Positions 24,676-35,654 are shown, numbered from the stretch's first letter. The stretch is 64,000 nt of DNA from Corallococcus sp. EGB (GCF_019968905.1 NZ_CP079946.1:1240001-1304000); one strand, 5' to 3'. Notes: a model not told the origin generated them from the letters alone. Translations and numbers: made by a program.

Positions 24676-25032
24676 TCAGCGACGGCGGGGCTTCTTGTCC
24701 TCGTCCGGCTTGGGGGCCGGCCGGGGCTCATGGGGTCCCTTGAGGATGTCCTCGAAGCGGGACTTCTGCTTGCGGCGCTTGAAGAAGAGGGCGGTGCGGC
24801 CCAGCAGCTGCGCGAGCTCGGAGCCGGTGGCCGCGGCGATGCTGTCGGCGCCTTCGTGGCGGCCTTCCGGGCCTTCGTTGATCTTCACCTTGATGAGCTC
24901 GTGGTCGTTCAGCGCCTGCTCGACGGCGGCGATGACGCCCTCGGTGACGCCGGACGAGCCGACGATGACCACCGGCTCCAGGTGGTGGCCGAGGGCCCGC
25001 AGGTGGCGGCGTTCTTTCCCGGTGAGGGGCAT
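24676..25032 (-). CDS. yhbY: YhbY/CRS1-YhbY (CRM) domain RNA-binding protein
   Basis: A single CRM-domain protein of 118 residues. The N-terminus MPLTGKERRHLRALGHHLEP and the core VVIVGSSGVTEGVI are diagnostic, followed by HELIKVKI and the GxxA region near residues 65-80. The last 35 residues are a basic Pro/Lys-rich tail, longer than in E. coli YhbY. E. coli YhbY associates with pre-50S ribosomal subunits, so a ribosome assembly role is expected. AAGGAG lies 8 nt before the ATG. It follows the DnaJ/TPR gene by 30 nt on the same strand, so co-transcription is likely. Confidence 0.95.
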   Translation of the reverse strand: MPLTGKERRHLRALGHHLEPVVIVGSSGVTEGVIAAVEQALNDHELIKVKINEGPEGRHEGADSIAAATGSELAQLLGRTALFFKRRKQKSRFEDILKGPHEPRPAPKPDEDKKPRRR

Positions 25033-25062
25033 GGGGGGTGTCTCCTTGAAAAGGCGCGCACC

Positions 25063-27576
25063 CTACTTCTTTTGCGACGCCATGCGGACCTCTCGCATCG
25101 CATCGATGTGGTCCGGTTGCAGCTCGACCGTCCGCTTGAAGTGCTTGAGGGCGCCGGCCGCGTCGCCGCAGACCTTGGCGATGACGCCCAGGAAGTAGTG
25201 GGCGGGGGCGCAGCGCTCGTTGCGCTTGATGGCGGCCTGGATTTCGCGGAAGGCCTCCGGCTGGGCGGCCTTCTTGTCCGGAGCGGCGAGGAAGCGCGCG
25301 TAGCCCCGCCAGGCGAAGAACTCCGGCTCCTCGGCGTTGAGGGCGATGGCGTCGTTGAGCATCTTCACGGCTTCCGGGTACTTGCGCGCCTTCACCAGGA
25401 TGCAGGCCTTCTGGAAGAACTCCTCCGCCTGGAGGATGGCCTGGACGTCCACGCCGTCGCCGCCGCCGCTCTTGAGCTCTTCGAGGTAGGCCGCGCGGCT
25501 CTTGTCGTCGGAGAGGGCGCGGTAGGCGTCGCCGATGTACGCGAACACCTCCGCCTTGAGCTTCTCCAGCTCCGGCGGGGCGCCCGGGGGCAGGGTGTCC
25601 GGGTGGTAGAGCTTGGCCAGGCGGAAGTAGGCGATTTTCACCGCGCTGCCTTCGGTCTGTTCGGTGAGCCCGAGCCGCTGGAAGTGGTTCTGGCCCTTCA
25701 TGGTCGCGGCGAGCTGGCGCAGCGCGGGCAGTTCGTCCGAGCCAGGGGCGGGGCCCGAGGCGGCGGGGGCCGGCGCAGCGGCGACGACGGGCGGAGCGGG
25801 CCGGGCACCCGGGCCCGCCACGGGAGCGGCGCCGGCGGGAGCACCTGGAGGCCGGGCACCGGGGCCGGCGGTGGGGGCTGCACCGGCAGGGGACGCAGCC
25901 GGAGGACGCGGGATGGCACCCGGGCCCGCGACAGGCGCGGTGCCCGGACGCGCTGCACCTGGGCCCGCCACGGGAGCGGCGCCGGCGGGACGAGGCGCGG
26001 CACCTGGACCGGCGACGGGCGCACCAGGGCCGGCCACCGGCGCGGCGGGCCTGGCTCCAGCGGGCGCACCGGGCACGCCCGGACCCGCGACAGGCGCACC
26101 GGGGGCGGCCACCGGCGGGGCCGCGGGGCCCACGACAGGCGCGGCGGGCCGGGCTCCCGCGCTCGCGGTCCCCGGACCCGCGGCGGGCACGTCCGGACCG
26201 GTGGCTCCAGCGACAACGGCAGGCCCGGAGGCCGGCGGCGGGGGGGCCCCCTGCGCGCGAGAGACCGCCGCGAAGGAGACGCCGTTCAGCTCCTTCATCA
26301 GGAACGCCACGCGCAGCAGGTGGTCCGTGTCCTGCGGCAAGTCCTGGAGCAGCTGCCCCAGCGAACGCACGCCGTCGATGAAGGAGAGCGCGCGCACCTC
26401 GTGAGGCGTCAGGCGCAGGTCGCTGGAGGCCACCCGGCCTCCGGACTTCATGATGGGCATGGGCAGCACGAAGGCCAGCCGCCGCTTGAGGTCCGCGGAC
26501 GGCATGCGGCGCACCTGGTCGCTCAGCAGCGCCCAGCGGTTGCCCAGCGGCATCGCCTTCTGCGCGGGCAGGTCCTTCGCCTCGAAGGTGAACGTCCCGG
26601 ACTCCGCGCGCAGGGCCTTGCTCAGGAGGCCCAGCGCCCGCTGCGCCAGCTGCGTGAACGCCGTCGCCGGCTGCAGCAGCCCCAGCCCGAACAGCGCCGC
26701 GAGCAGGTCACCTCCGAAGCGCTCCTTCGCGCCCTCCGCCTGCTGCAACTGCTCCGCCGTCAGGAGCCGCGCCCCCAGCAGCGACACGCCCAGCGCGTCC
26801 TCCGCGTGCGACGAGTCCACGAACTCCGGACTTCCCTTGCGGAAGTGGACCGACAGCGTGCGGTCCGAAAGCCCCAGCATCAGGAGCCCCGTCTGCTCGC
26901 TCGCGGCGATGCGGCCGTACAGCTGCAGGGGCGAGTACTGCTGGAGCTGTCCCTGCGGCGGCACCGTGTTGGTCCCGTCATCCTCTGGCGTCGGCGCGGG
27001 CTGTGGCGCCTGCGCGGTCGCGGCCGGACGGGCCGCCGCACCCGGAGGGGCTCCCGCTCCAGGGGCTCCGGCAGGACGCGCCACCGCGCCAGGAGGACCC
27101 GGAGGCCGCGCGGCGACAGGACGTCCCGCCGCGTCGACGGGCGGACGCGCCGCGCCGGGAGGGGGGCCTCGCATCGCGCCCGGACCTGCCATGGGCGCGG
27201 CGCCAGGACCCGCCATGGGCACGGCGCCAGGACCCGCGACGGGGACGCCAGGACCGGCGACGGGCGCAGCAGGTCTGGCGCCAGGGCCCGCGGCGGGCGC
27301 GGCGCCAGGCCCGGGCGGCGGAGGCGCGATGGCGGCCGGCGCGGATTGCACCAGCGACGCGGGTGCTCCGTCCCCCCACAGCTCGCGGGGGAACACGTCC
27401 CGCACCTCCGGGAAGCGCCAGGGGAAGGCGAACTGCAGCCCGTCGGTGGAGACCTGGAGCTTGCCCTGGATGGAGCCGCTGTCGATGAGCAGCTCGATGG
27501 TCGGACCCGTCAGGGGGCCCCAGGTGGTGCCCCGATCGTTCCGCACCCAGTACTGCCGGACCTCGCCCTCCGCCAT
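25063..27576 (-). CDS. GYF-like / DUF4388 / DnaJ / TPR multidomain protein with Pro-Ala-Gly linkers
   Basis: An 837-residue cytoplasmic protein. Residues about 5-60 resemble a GYF_2-type domain ([22 protein letters not shown]). Two long Ala-Pro-Gly-Val linkers built on PVAGPGA-type units (about 75-195 and 460-590) flank a DUF4388 (PATAN) module ([20 protein letters not shown] to the VSFAAVSR region). A J-domain with intact HPD ([11 protein letters not shown]) and TPR-like helices close the protein. The start at ATG 27576 has GGGAG upstream; GTG 27594 is an alternative. DUF4388/DnaJ proteins are a myxobacterial speciality and often tie to motility or polarity signalling, but no specific role is visible. 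Confidence 0.88.
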   Translation of the reverse strand: MAEGEVRQYWVRNDRGTTWGPLTGPTIELLIDSGSIQGKLQVSTDGLQFAFPWRFPEVRDVFPRELWGDGAPASLVQSAPAAIAPPPPGPGAAPAAGPGARPAAPVAGPGVPVAGPGAVPMAGPGAAPMAGPGAMRGPPPGAARPPVDAAGRPVAARPPGPPGAVARPAGAPGAGAPPGAAARPAATAQAPQPAPTPEDDGTNTVPPQGQLQQYSPLQLYGRIAASEQTGLLMLGLSDRTLSVHFRKGSPEFVDSSHAEDALGVSLLGARLLTAEQLQQAEGAKERFGGDLLAALFGLGLLQPATAFTQLAQRALGLLSKALRAESGTFTFEAKDLPAQKAMPLGNRWALLSDQVRRMPSADLKRRLAFVLPMPIMKSGGRVASSDLRLTPHEVRALSFIDGVRSLGQLLQDLPQDTDHLLRVAFLMKELNGVSFAAVSRAQGAPPPPASGPAVVAGATGPDVPAAGPGTASAGARPAAPVVGPAAPPVAAPGAPVAGPGVPGAPAGARPAAPVAGPGAPVAGPGAAPRPAGAAPVAGPGAARPGTAPVAGPGAIPRPPAASPAGAAPTAGPGARPPGAPAGAAPVAGPGARPAPPVVAAAPAPAASGPAPGSDELPALRQLAATMKGQNHFQRLGLTEQTEGSAVKIAYFRLAKLYHPDTLPPGAPPELEKLKAEVFAYIGDAYRALSDDKSRAAYLEELKSGGGDGVDVQAILQAEEFFQKACILVKARKYPEAVKMLNDAIALNAEEPEFFAWRGYARFLAAPDKKAAQPEAFREIQAAIKRNERCAPAHYFLGVIAKVCGDAAGALKHFKRTVELQPDHIDAMREVRMASQKK

Positions 27577-27618
27577 GTGCCGTTCTGCTCCCACTCCCTG
27601 GACCGCCGGGGAGCGGGA

Positions 27619-27647
27619 ATTTTATCGCCGCCCGTGCCCACCTCCAA
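27619..27647 (-). promoter_or_regulatory. sigma-70-type promoter of the DUF4388/DnaJ gene
   Basis: On the minus strand TTGGAG (27642-27647), a 17-base spacer and TAAAAT (27619-27624) precede the gene. Both boxes match the vegetative consensus well and stand out in this GC-rich sequence. Expected start near 27612. Confidence 0.65.
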
Positions 27648-27682
27648 GCAGACGACCTCTCACGGGCAGGCGGGCAGGCGTT

Positions 27683-28504
27683 TCAGGGCGTGGCGCCCTC
27701 TATCGCCGCCAGCCCCACGTTGGCCAGGCACGCCGCGTCGGCCTGCTGCTGGGCGGGCGGGTCGAAGCAGTAGACCTCGCTGTCGAAGACCTTGCAGAGG
27801 CCCGCCGGGGTCCCCGAGCACGCCACCTTCCCGTACGCCGTGGTGCAGTTGTAGCCGCACACCGGGCCCGTCTCGCTCAGCTTGCACTGGGGCGCCGGCA
27901 GGTCCTTGCCCCACGCGCAGAGCGCCGCGGGCGACGGGTCGAAGCAGGTGAGGTGGCCGTTCTGCGCCTTGCACACGCCCAGGGGCGTCTTCGCGCACCG
28001 CACGCCCTCGGAGGCGTTCACGCAGTTGTAGCCGCACGCCACCTGGAGGCCGTTGCTGACGCACTGCGCGCGCGGCGCCTGCCGGCCGAAGACCGCGAAC
28101 ACCGCGGCGGGCGGGTCGAAGCACGTCACGTTGCCGCCCTGGCTGCGGCACACGCCCGCGGGCGTCCTCGCGCACTGCACCTTGCCGAAGTCCGTGACGC
28201 ACCCGTAGCCGCAGCCCACCACCCCGTCGATGGTCTTGCACTCCGAGTCCGGCAGCCCGGCGCCGTAGGCCTTCACCACGTAGGCCGGCGGGTCGAAGCA
28301 GACGGCCTGCCCGTCGATGACCGTACAGCGGCCCTGGAGCGTCTGGGCGCACCGCACGCGCTGGCCATCCGACTTGCACGCATAGCCACAGGACACGTGC
28401 CCGTCGATGGCGCGGCACGTGGCGGTGGTCGCGTCAGGCGGGGAGGGCGGCGCCGCCAGCGTCAGCGCCAGCACGGTCATCAGGGTCGCGAGCATGAACC
28501 GCAT
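27683..28504 (-). CDS. secreted Cys-rich protein with four six-Cys repeats
   Basis: Exported protein of 273 residues with signal peptide MRFMLATLMTVLALTLAA. The mature part is four repeats of about 60 residues. Each has the pattern C-x(7,8)-CGYxC-x(8,10)-C-x(6,7)-C-x(8,9)-CFDP, with conserved tails such as VRCAQT and TCFDPP. Twenty-four of the Cys residues fit this pattern, which implies a disulfide-knotted secreted or envelope protein. I do not recognise an assigned function. The last repeat is the most diverged and the C-terminus AACLANVGLAAIEG carries one extra Cys. It is a single gene, divergent from the TSUP transporter gene. Confidence 0.85.
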   Translation of the reverse strand: MRFMLATLMTVLALTLAAPPSPPDATTATCRAIDGHVSCGYACKSDGQRVRCAQTLQGRCTVIDGQAVCFDPPAYVVKAYGAGLPDSECKTIDGVVGCGYGCVTDFGKVQCARTPAGVCRSQGGNVTCFDPPAAVFAVFGRQAPRAQCVSNGLQVACGYNCVNASEGVRCAKTPLGVCKAQNGHLTCFDPSPAALCAWGKDLPAPQCKLSETGPVCGYNCTTAYGKVACSGTPAGLCKVFDSEVYCFDPPAQQQADAACLANVGLAAIEGATP

Positions 28505-28579
28505 TGACCCCCAAGCTTCCCCGCGACGCAAGCAACCGGCCGGGACGGCGCGCCGTCCGGGTGATAAGCGGGCGCCACC

Positions 28580-29365
28580 GTGGACCTGGACGTCAGCGCA
28601 GTGAAGCTGGTGCTGTTGTGTGTCGCCGCGCTGAGCGCGGGCTTCGTGGACGCCATCGCGGGAGGCGGGGGGCTCATCACCCTGCCCGCGCTCCTGACGG
28701 CGGGCCTGCCGGCGCACGTGGCGCTGGGCACCAACAAGGGGCAGTCCGTGTTCGGCTCGGGCGCGGCCATGGTGCGCTTCGCGCGGGCGGGCCTCGTGGA
28801 CGGAGACCTGGCCCGGGTGACGTTCCCCTTCGGCCTGATGGGCGCGTTCGGCGGCGCGGCGCTGGTGCTGCTGCTCAAGCCGGAGGTGCTCAAGCCGCTG
28901 GTGCTGGTGCTGCTCATCGCGGTGGCGGTGTTCCTCGCCTTCCGCCGCACGCCGCCGAAGCGCGACGGCGTGGAGCCCTCACCCCGGCCGCGCGCGCAGG
29001 CCATCGGCGCGCTCATCGCGCTCTGCATCGGCACCTATGACGGCTTCTTCGGGCCGGGCACGGGCACCTTCCTCATCGTGGCGTTCTCGTCGCTCCTGGG
29101 TCACGGGCTGGCGCGCGCGTCCGCGGACGCGAAGGTGGTGAACTTCGCCTCCAACCTGGCGTCCGTGACGCTCTTCGCGGTCCGGGGCGTGGTGCTGTGG
29201 AAGGTGGCGCTGCCCATGGCCGCCGCGCAGTTCACCGGCGCGTGGCTGGGCGCGCACATGGCGGTGAAGGGCGGCGACCGGCTGGTGCGCGGGGTGGTGC
29301 TGTGCGTGGTGGCCGCGCTGGTGCTGAAGCTGGGGCGCGACGTGTGGCTGGGCTGGGCGGCCTGA
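28580..29365 (+). CDS. TSUP-family (TauE/SafE, YfcA-like) membrane transporter
   Basis: Polytopic inner-membrane protein of 261 residues with about eight helices. The two family signature repeats are present: FVDAIAGGGGLITLPALL near residue 22 and GTYDGFFGPGTGTFLI near 150. TSUP proteins move sulfur- or carbon-containing organic or inorganic anions such as sulfite, sulfoacetate or thiosulfate; the substrate here is unknown. The start is GTG 28580, 75 nt divergent from the Cys-rich secreted protein gene. The length and motif placement are typical of YfcA-type members. Confidence 0.93.
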   Translation: MDLDVSAVKLVLLCVAALSAGFVDAIAGGGGLITLPALLTAGLPAHVALGTNKGQSVFGSGAAMVRFARAGLVDGDLARVTFPFGLMGAFGGAALVLLLKPEVLKPLVLVLLIAVAVFLAFRRTPPKRDGVEPSPRPRAQAIGALIALCIGTYDGFFGPGTGTFLIVAFSSLLGHGLARASADAKVVNFASNLASVTLFAVRGVVLWKVALPMAAAQFTGAWLGAHMAVKGGDRLVRGVVLCVVAALVLKLGRDVWLGWAA

Positions 29366-29390
29366 GACAGGCGCGCCGCCGCCCGGCCCT

Positions 29391-29912
29391 TCAGCCGATG
29401 TGCACGAGCAGGCTCAAGCCCCGCTTCGCCACCGCGGCGGTGAACTTCTGGAGCTCCACGAAGTAGGAGAGCAGCTCCTCCAGCGGATCCACGTCGTCCG
29501 TGGGCTCCTCCTCGTCCCAGGTGCCGGGGTAGATGTCCTCGGCCTGGAGCCGCGCCGGGTCGAAGCGCTCGCGCAGGGCGTCCACGGGCGTCTGCTTCAG
29601 CGCCTCCGCCAGCGCCTTCACCGAGGCCGCGTCGAACACGCGCGCGGTGCCTTCATCCGAGGGGATGTCGCCCACCTCGTCGCCGCCGCGCACGAGGAAG
29701 TCCAGCGGCGGCTGGCCCTCCCACGCCGTGCCGGTGAGCAGGTACTGGAGGCCGTGCCACGCCTCGCCGATGTCCAGCTCCAGGAACGCCGCGCCCTTCG
29801 GGTCGCCGAAGTCCTCCTCGTCCTCCAGGAAGGGCTCCAGCGACTCGGGCGCCTCGCGCAGGGCCTGGCGCTGCGCTTCGGTGGTGCTGCGCAGCGTGCA
29901 GAGCATCTCCAT
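29391..29912 (-). CDS. DUF1877 (YfbM-like) family protein
   Basis: Cytoplasmic protein of 173 residues. Family features are the LDIGEAWHGLQYLLTG segment near residue 47, FLVRGGDEVG near 73 and a C-terminal helical region ending FTAAVAKRGLSLLVHIG. The function of DUF1877 is unknown. It lies 8 nt downstream of the biotin carrier gene and is probably the last gene of the acyl-CoA carboxylase transcript, though its role there is not evident. Confidence 0.9.
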   Translation of the reverse strand: MEMLCTLRSTTEAQRQALREAPESLEPFLEDEEDFGDPKGAAFLELDIGEAWHGLQYLLTGTAWEGQPPLDFLVRGGDEVGDIPSDEGTARVFDAASVKALAEALKQTPVDALRERFDPARLQAEDIYPGTWDEEEPTDDVDPLEELLSYFVELQKFTAAVAKRGLSLLVHIG

Positions 29913-29920
29913 GGGGCGGG

Positions 29921-30430
29921 CTACTCCACGACGACGAGCTTGGCGTTGTTCTCCACGGCGGTGCCTTCCTTCGCGTGCACCTCCGTGACCTTGCCGGCCT
30001 TGGGGCTCTTGAGCTCGTTCTCCATCTTCATGGCCTCCACGACCACGAGCCCCTGGCCCTCCTTCACCTCGTCACCTGGCTTGACCAGCACCTTCACCAC
30101 CTTGCCGGGCATGGGCGCGAGGACGACCTGGCGGCCCTCCACGGAGAAGCTGCTCGCCGCCGCGCGCATGCGCAGCTTGCGCTCGTCCGCGACGTCGGTG
30201 CGGTTCACCTGCCCGCGCACCAGCGTGCCGATCTCGTCGCCGTTCTCCTCGAACTCGACGTTGTACGACTGGCCGTCCACCAGGAGCGACAGCGTGCCCT
30301 GGTCCACGGACAGCGCGTCCACCTGGAACGTCTTGCCGTTCACCGTGAGCCGGTAGCGGTCCTGGCCCAGGGACTCCAGGTCCACCGGCACCGCTTCCTT
30401 CTGGCCCTGCTGCTTCGTGAAGTAACGCAT
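29921..30430 (-). CDS. biotin carboxyl carrier (biotin/lipoyl attachment) subunit of acyl-CoA carboxylase
   Basis: A 169-residue carrier subunit. The C-terminal biotinyl domain (about 100-169) holds VVEAMKMENEL with biotinylated Lys135. The N-terminal 95 residues form a beta-rich region (YRLTVNGKTFQVDAL, GQSYNVEFEENGD) like the BT-linker domain of propionyl-/acetyl-CoA carboxylase alpha subunits, here split off as a separate protein. It lies 43 nt after the biotin carboxylase gene and completes the carboxylase set with the beta subunit upstream. Confidence 0.92.
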   Translation of the reverse strand: MRYFTKQQGQKEAVPVDLESLGQDRYRLTVNGKTFQVDALSVDQGTLSLLVDGQSYNVEFEENGDEIGTLVRGQVNRTDVADERKLRMRAAASSFSVEGRQVVLAPMPGKVVKVLVKPGDEVKEGQGLVVVEAMKMENELKSPKAGKVTEVHAKEGTAVENNAKLVVVE

Positions 30431-30473
30431 GGGAAAAGGTCCTTCCGGGAGGCTTGGCGGGAGGAAGAAGGTC

Positions 30474-31991
30474 TCAGCGGCGGCGGGTCTTCAGCGCCAG
30501 ACGCCACGGGCTGATGCGGCCGCTGGGGTCCGAGCCACCGGCGCGCGACGGCAGCGTCTTCGCGCGCTTCTGGTCGCGCTGGAAGGCGTGCAGCGTGCTC
30601 GCCAGCAGCGCCACCTCGCTGAGCTTGGGATCCTCCGCGCCCTGCAGCGCGGTGTGCTCGCGGGTGAGGAAGCTGGTGTCGTAGTCCCCGCCCACGAACT
30701 CCGGGTGGGACAGGATGCCGTGCAGGTAGCGGATGTTGGTGGTGATGCCCTTCACCACGTACTCGGAGAGCGCGCGCTTGGCCCGCGCGATGGCCTCCTC
30801 GCGCGTGGCGCCCCACACGGACAGCTTCGAAATCATGGGGTCGTAGTAGTTGGGCACCGTGAAGCCCGCGTACACGCCCGAGTCATCACGCACGTTCGGG
30901 CCGCCCGGCACGCGCAGCGCCTGGATTCTCCCGGGGCTGGGCATGAAGTTGCGGGACGGGTCCTCCGCGTACACGCGGACTTCAATGGCGTGACCGCGCG
31001 GCGCGGGGGCCTCGAAGAGGGGGAGCTTCTCGCCCTCGGCGGCCTTGCTCTGCATGGCCACCAGGTCCAGGCCGGTGACCCACTCCGTGACGGGGTGCTC
31101 CACCTGGAGGCGGGTGTTCATCTCCAGGAAGTAGAAGTTGCGGTGCACGTCCACCAGGAACTCCACCGTCCCGGCGCCCACGTAGTTGACGGCCTTGGCC
31201 GCCTTCACCGCGACCTCACCCATCTTCGCGCGCAACTCCGGCGTGAGGATGGGGCTGGGCGTCTCCTCCACCACCTTCTGGTGACGGCGCTGCGCGGAGC
31301 ACTCGCGCTCGTTCAGGTGGATGGTGTTGCCGTACTGGTCGGCGAAGACCTGGATCTCCACGTGATGTGGCTTCTCCAGGTACTTCTCGATGTAGACCGC
31401 GTCGTTGCCGAACGAGCTCATCGCCTCGCTCTTGGCGGAGCGCCAGGCGGAGTCGAAGTCGGCCATGCCCTCCACGCGGCGCATGCCCTTGCCGCCGCCG
31501 CCGCCGGCGGCCTTGAGCATGATGGGGAAGCCGATCTTCTGCGCGTACTCGCGCGCCTCCTCGATGGTGGCGATGGGCTCCGTGGTGCCGGGGACCACGG
31601 GCACGCCCGCCTTGATCATGTTGGCGCGGGCGCGGGTCTTCTCACCCATGGCGTCCATGGCGGAGGCCGGCGGGCCGATGAAGGTGATGCCGGCCTTCTC
31701 GCAGGCGCGCACGAAGGACGCGTTCTCGGAGAGGAAGCCATAGCCGGGGTGGATGGCGTCCGCGCCGGACTGCTTCGCGACCTCCAGGATGCGCTCCTGC
31801 ACGAGGTAGCTCTCGCGCGAGGGCGGGGGGCCGACGAAGTAGGCCTGGTCGGCGGTGCGCACGTGCAGCGCGGAGCGATCTGCTTCGGAGTACACCGCCA
31901 CCGTGGCGATGCCGAGGTCCTTGCAGGTGCGCATCACCCGGATGGCGATCTCGCCGCGATTGGCGACGAGCACTTTGCGGATCTTGGGCAT
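30474..31991 (-). CDS. biotin carboxylase subunit of acetyl/propionyl-CoA carboxylase (AccC-type)
   Basis: ATP-dependent carboxylation of biotin, 505 residues. The order is N-terminal preATP-grasp (KVLVANRGEIAIRVMR), ATP-grasp with the glycine loop KAAGGGGGKGMR, the EKYLEKPHHVEIQV and MNTRLQVEHPVTE motifs and a biotin carboxylase C-terminal domain (RVYAEDP, GVYAGFTVPNYYD). It is about 55 residues longer than E. coli AccC because of a charged C-terminal tail. The carrier gene follows and the carboxyltransferase gene lies upstream, so this is a split-subunit acyl-CoA carboxylase supplying malonyl- or methylmalonyl-CoA. Confidence 0.95.
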   Translation of the reverse strand: MPKIRKVLVANRGEIAIRVMRTCKDLGIATVAVYSEADRSALHVRTADQAYFVGPPPSRESYLVQERILEVAKQSGADAIHPGYGFLSENASFVRACEKAGITFIGPPASAMDAMGEKTRARANMIKAGVPVVPGTTEPIATIEEAREYAQKIGFPIMLKAAGGGGGKGMRRVEGMADFDSAWRSAKSEAMSSFGNDAVYIEKYLEKPHHVEIQVFADQYGNTIHLNERECSAQRRHQKVVEETPSPILTPELRAKMGEVAVKAAKAVNYVGAGTVEFLVDVHRNFYFLEMNTRLQVEHPVTEWVTGLDLVAMQSKAAEGEKLPLFEAPAPRGHAIEVRVYAEDPSRNFMPSPGRIQALRVPGGPNVRDDSGVYAGFTVPNYYDPMISKLSVWGATREEAIARAKRALSEYVVKGITTNIRYLHGILSHPEFVGGDYDTSFLTREHTALQGAEDPKLSEVALLASTLHAFQRDQKRAKTLPSRAGGSDPSGRISPWRLALKTRRR

Positions 31992-32031
31992 GGGCGCCCG
32001 TCTAGCATGGGGCGCCCGGGATTGCCTGCCT

Positions 32032-32646
32032 CTACTTGCGCAGGTTCAGGTACTGGTCCATCAGCTGCCGGGCCTGGGCGAGCTTCGCCTCGACGAAGCG
32101 GTCGTCCTCGTCCGGCTCCGGGGGCGGGGCGGGGCGCGAGGGGGCCTCCACGGGCTTGCCGTCCGTGCCGAAGTCCACCGCGGCCGCCAGCAGGTTGCGC
32201 GCCGCGCTCCCGCTGAAGAGGCGGGCGAGCGCGGTCGTCTCCACGTCCAGCCAGCGCGCGGCCTGGCGCAGGACGTCCAGGTATTCCCCCTCCATGGCGC
32301 GGGGCGGGCGGCTGGGGGCGGCCATGCAGACGCGCGCATAGCTGTGCTCGCGGTCCACGTACATGCCCATGGCACGGTCGCGGAAGTCGCGGGAGAGCGC
32401 CTGCGTCATGGCGTCCACGTGCTCCTCGGGGGAGGGCACCTTGCCGGACGCCTTGCCGGAGACGAGGGGAATCTCCGCCACGTGCCAGCCGCTGTCGGTG
32501 AGCGTTTCCGGACGGGGCTCCACCCACTTCACCTCGGGAGTGGGCAGGTCCAGACCCTCACACACGCCCTTGAGCGTCTGACGCAGGGCGGTGAGGTTTC
32601 CTTCGACGTCGGAGAGGAACAGGACGAGTCTGCGCTGCTGGGACAC
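32032..32646 (-). CDS. hypothetical protein inside the acyl-CoA carboxylase operon
   Basis: Cytoplasmic protein of 204 residues, family not recognised. The N-terminus (RRLVLFLSDVEGNLTALRQTL) looks like an alpha/beta fold, the middle is mixed, and residues 165-180 form a Pro/Glu-rich linker before a final helix (FVEAKLAQARQLMDQYLNLRK). It sits between the carboxyltransferase gene (119 nt upstream) and the biotin carboxylase gene (40 nt downstream), all on the minus strand. The position suggests a regulator or assembly factor of the carboxylase, but there is no sequence evidence for that. Confidence 0.78.
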   Translation of the reverse strand: MSQQRRLVLFLSDVEGNLTALRQTLKGVCEGLDLPTPEVKWVEPRPETLTDSGWHVAEIPLVSGKASGKVPSPEEHVDAMTQALSRDFRDRAMGMYVDREHSYARVCMAAPSRPPRAMEGEYLDVLRQAARWLDVETTALARLFSGSAARNLLAAAVDFGTDGKPVEAPSRPAPPPEPDEDDRFVEAKLAQARQLMDQYLNLRK

Positions 32647-32709
32647 GGGGGCTCCTTGAGTGGCCCCGTGAAAGCCTCGGCGTTACCCGCGAATTTCCGG
32701 AACGCGCCA

Positions 32710-32749
32710 CGCCCGCCTGCCCCCCAGGGCGACGGGGGACGTGCGGGCG
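32710..32749 (-). other. GC-rich hairpin in the carboxylase operon
   Basis: CGCCCGC (32710-32716) pairs with GCGGGCG (32743-32749), and CCCCC/GGGGG pair inside, 17 nt after the carboxyltransferase stop. No T-tract follows. It could be a partial terminator or an RNA-stability element that lowers expression of the downstream subunits. Confidence 0.35.
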
Positions 32750-32765
32750 CGGGCAGGGACTTCTT

Positions 32766-34328
<1,563 letters not shown>

Positions 34329-34493
34329 GGGGGGCCGCTCTAACACGATTGGCGGGCGGTGGCAGCGCTTCCCTTGCCCCTGGAGGGGTGGGCGGCCCTC
34401 CGGGCTGGGGGTGCGCGGGGCGGGGAGGAGACGGAAGTTCAGGATTTCCGACACCGCGTCTTCCGGGGGGAAGGCGGGCAGGGAGGCTTCGCG

Positions 34494-35645
34494 ATGCGTG
34501 ACAGGCCGGGGGCACTGCGGGTGGGGACGTTCCGGGGAGTGCCCATCCGGGTCCACTTCTCCCTGCTGATAGCGCTGCCGCTGCTGGCGCTGTCGTTTGG
34601 AGGGGCGCTCCAGCGGGCGGCGGACACGGCGGACGTGCCGCCGGGCGCGCTGGGCGGGCACCCGTGGGCGTGGGGGCTGGCGGTGGCGGTGGGGCTGTTC
34701 GTGTCCGTGCTGCTGCACGAGATGGCGCACACCTTCTATGCACTGCGCCATGGCGGCGAGGTGCGCGGCATCACGCTGATGATTGTCGGGGGTGTGTCGG
34801 AGCTGGGGGAGGCGCCCAGGCGGCCTCGGGACGAGGCGTTGATGGCGCTGGTGGGGCCGCTGACGAGCCTGGGGCTGGCGGCGTTCCTGGGCGTGCTGAC
34901 GTGGGGCGCGCACGGCCTAGGGCTGTTCCAGGTGCAGTTCGCGCTCTTCACGCTGGCGATGCTCAACGTCGTGCTGGGGGGCTTCAACCTGTTGCCGGCG
35001 TTCCCCATGGACGGGGGGCGCATCGTGCGCGCGGCGTTGACGCCCCGGATGGGGGTGGTGCGGGCGACGCAGGTGGCGGCGTGGTTGGGGCGGCTGTTCG
35101 CGTTGGCGTTTGGCGTGTGGGGCCTCATGACGCTGAACCCGTTCACGCTGGTGGTGTCGTTCTTCGTGCTGATGGGCGCGGAAGGGGAGTCCCGGCAGGT
35201 GCGGATGAAGGCGCTCCTGGAGCGGGTGAAGGTGGAGGCGCTGATGACGCCGCGGATGGTGGGCGTGGACCTGGACCTGACCCTGCAGGACGCGCAGTGG
35301 GCGCTGAGGCGCGAGCACGCGGGCATGCTGCCGGTGACGAGCGCGGGGCGTCCGGTGGGGCGGGTGACGTGGGTGGCGGTGCAGGCGGTGCCGGAGCCGC
35401 AGCGTGGAAGCCGCCTGGTGCGCGACGCGATGGAGGACGGGGTGGTGGCGGAGTTGCGCGAGGACGGGTGGACGGTGCTCCGGAGGATGGCGGAGGCGCG
35501 CGTGCCCATGGCCGCGGTGGTGGACGAGGAGGGGCTGCTCGCGGGGACGCTGGACTGGAATGACCTCCAGCGGGGGCTGATGCGCGCGGAGGAGGCGGAG
35601 CGCCAGCGGTCGCGGACGGGGTGGCCCCGGGAGCGGCCGGCGTAG
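34494..35645 (+). CDS. site-2 protease-family (M50) metalloprotease with CBS domains
   Basis: Intramembrane zinc protease of 383 residues. The N-terminus ([21 protein letters not shown]) is typical of the SpoIVFB-like group. Zinc ligands are in [12 protein letters not shown] (His75, Glu76, His79) and in [13 protein letters not shown]. About five membrane helices are followed by two CBS-type repeats ([18 protein letters not shown], then [13 protein letters not shown]) that usually bind adenine nucleotides. GGGAGG 7 nt upstream sets the ATG at 34494. It is divergent from the carboxylase operon. The substrate, possibly an anti-sigma factor or membrane regulator, is not evident. Confidence 0.93.
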   Translation: MRDRPGALRVGTFRGVPIRVHFSLLIALPLLALSFGGALQRAADTADVPPGALGGHPWAWGLAVAVGLFVSVLLHEMAHTFYALRHGGEVRGITLMIVGGVSELGEAPRRPRDEALMALVGPLTSLGLAAFLGVLTWGAHGLGLFQVQFALFTLAMLNVVLGGFNLLPAFPMDGGRIVRAALTPRMGVVRATQVAAWLGRLFALAFGVWGLMTLNPFTLVVSFFVLMGAEGESRQVRMKALLERVKVEALMTPRMVGVDLDLTLQDAQWALRREHAGMLPVTSAGRPVGRVTWVAVQAVPEPQRGSRLVRDAMEDGVVAELREDGWTVLRRMAEARVPMAAVVDEEGLLAGTLDWNDLQRGLMRAEEAERQRSRTGWPRERPA

Positions 35646-35654
35646 GGACCGCGT

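Noticed and set aside
24625-27951. 1108-codon plus-strand open frame over the YhbY and DUF4388/DnaJ genes
   Set aside because: The translation is Gly/Arg/Thr-rich with no domain. The opposite strand holds recognised domains, ribosome-binding sites and a promoter.
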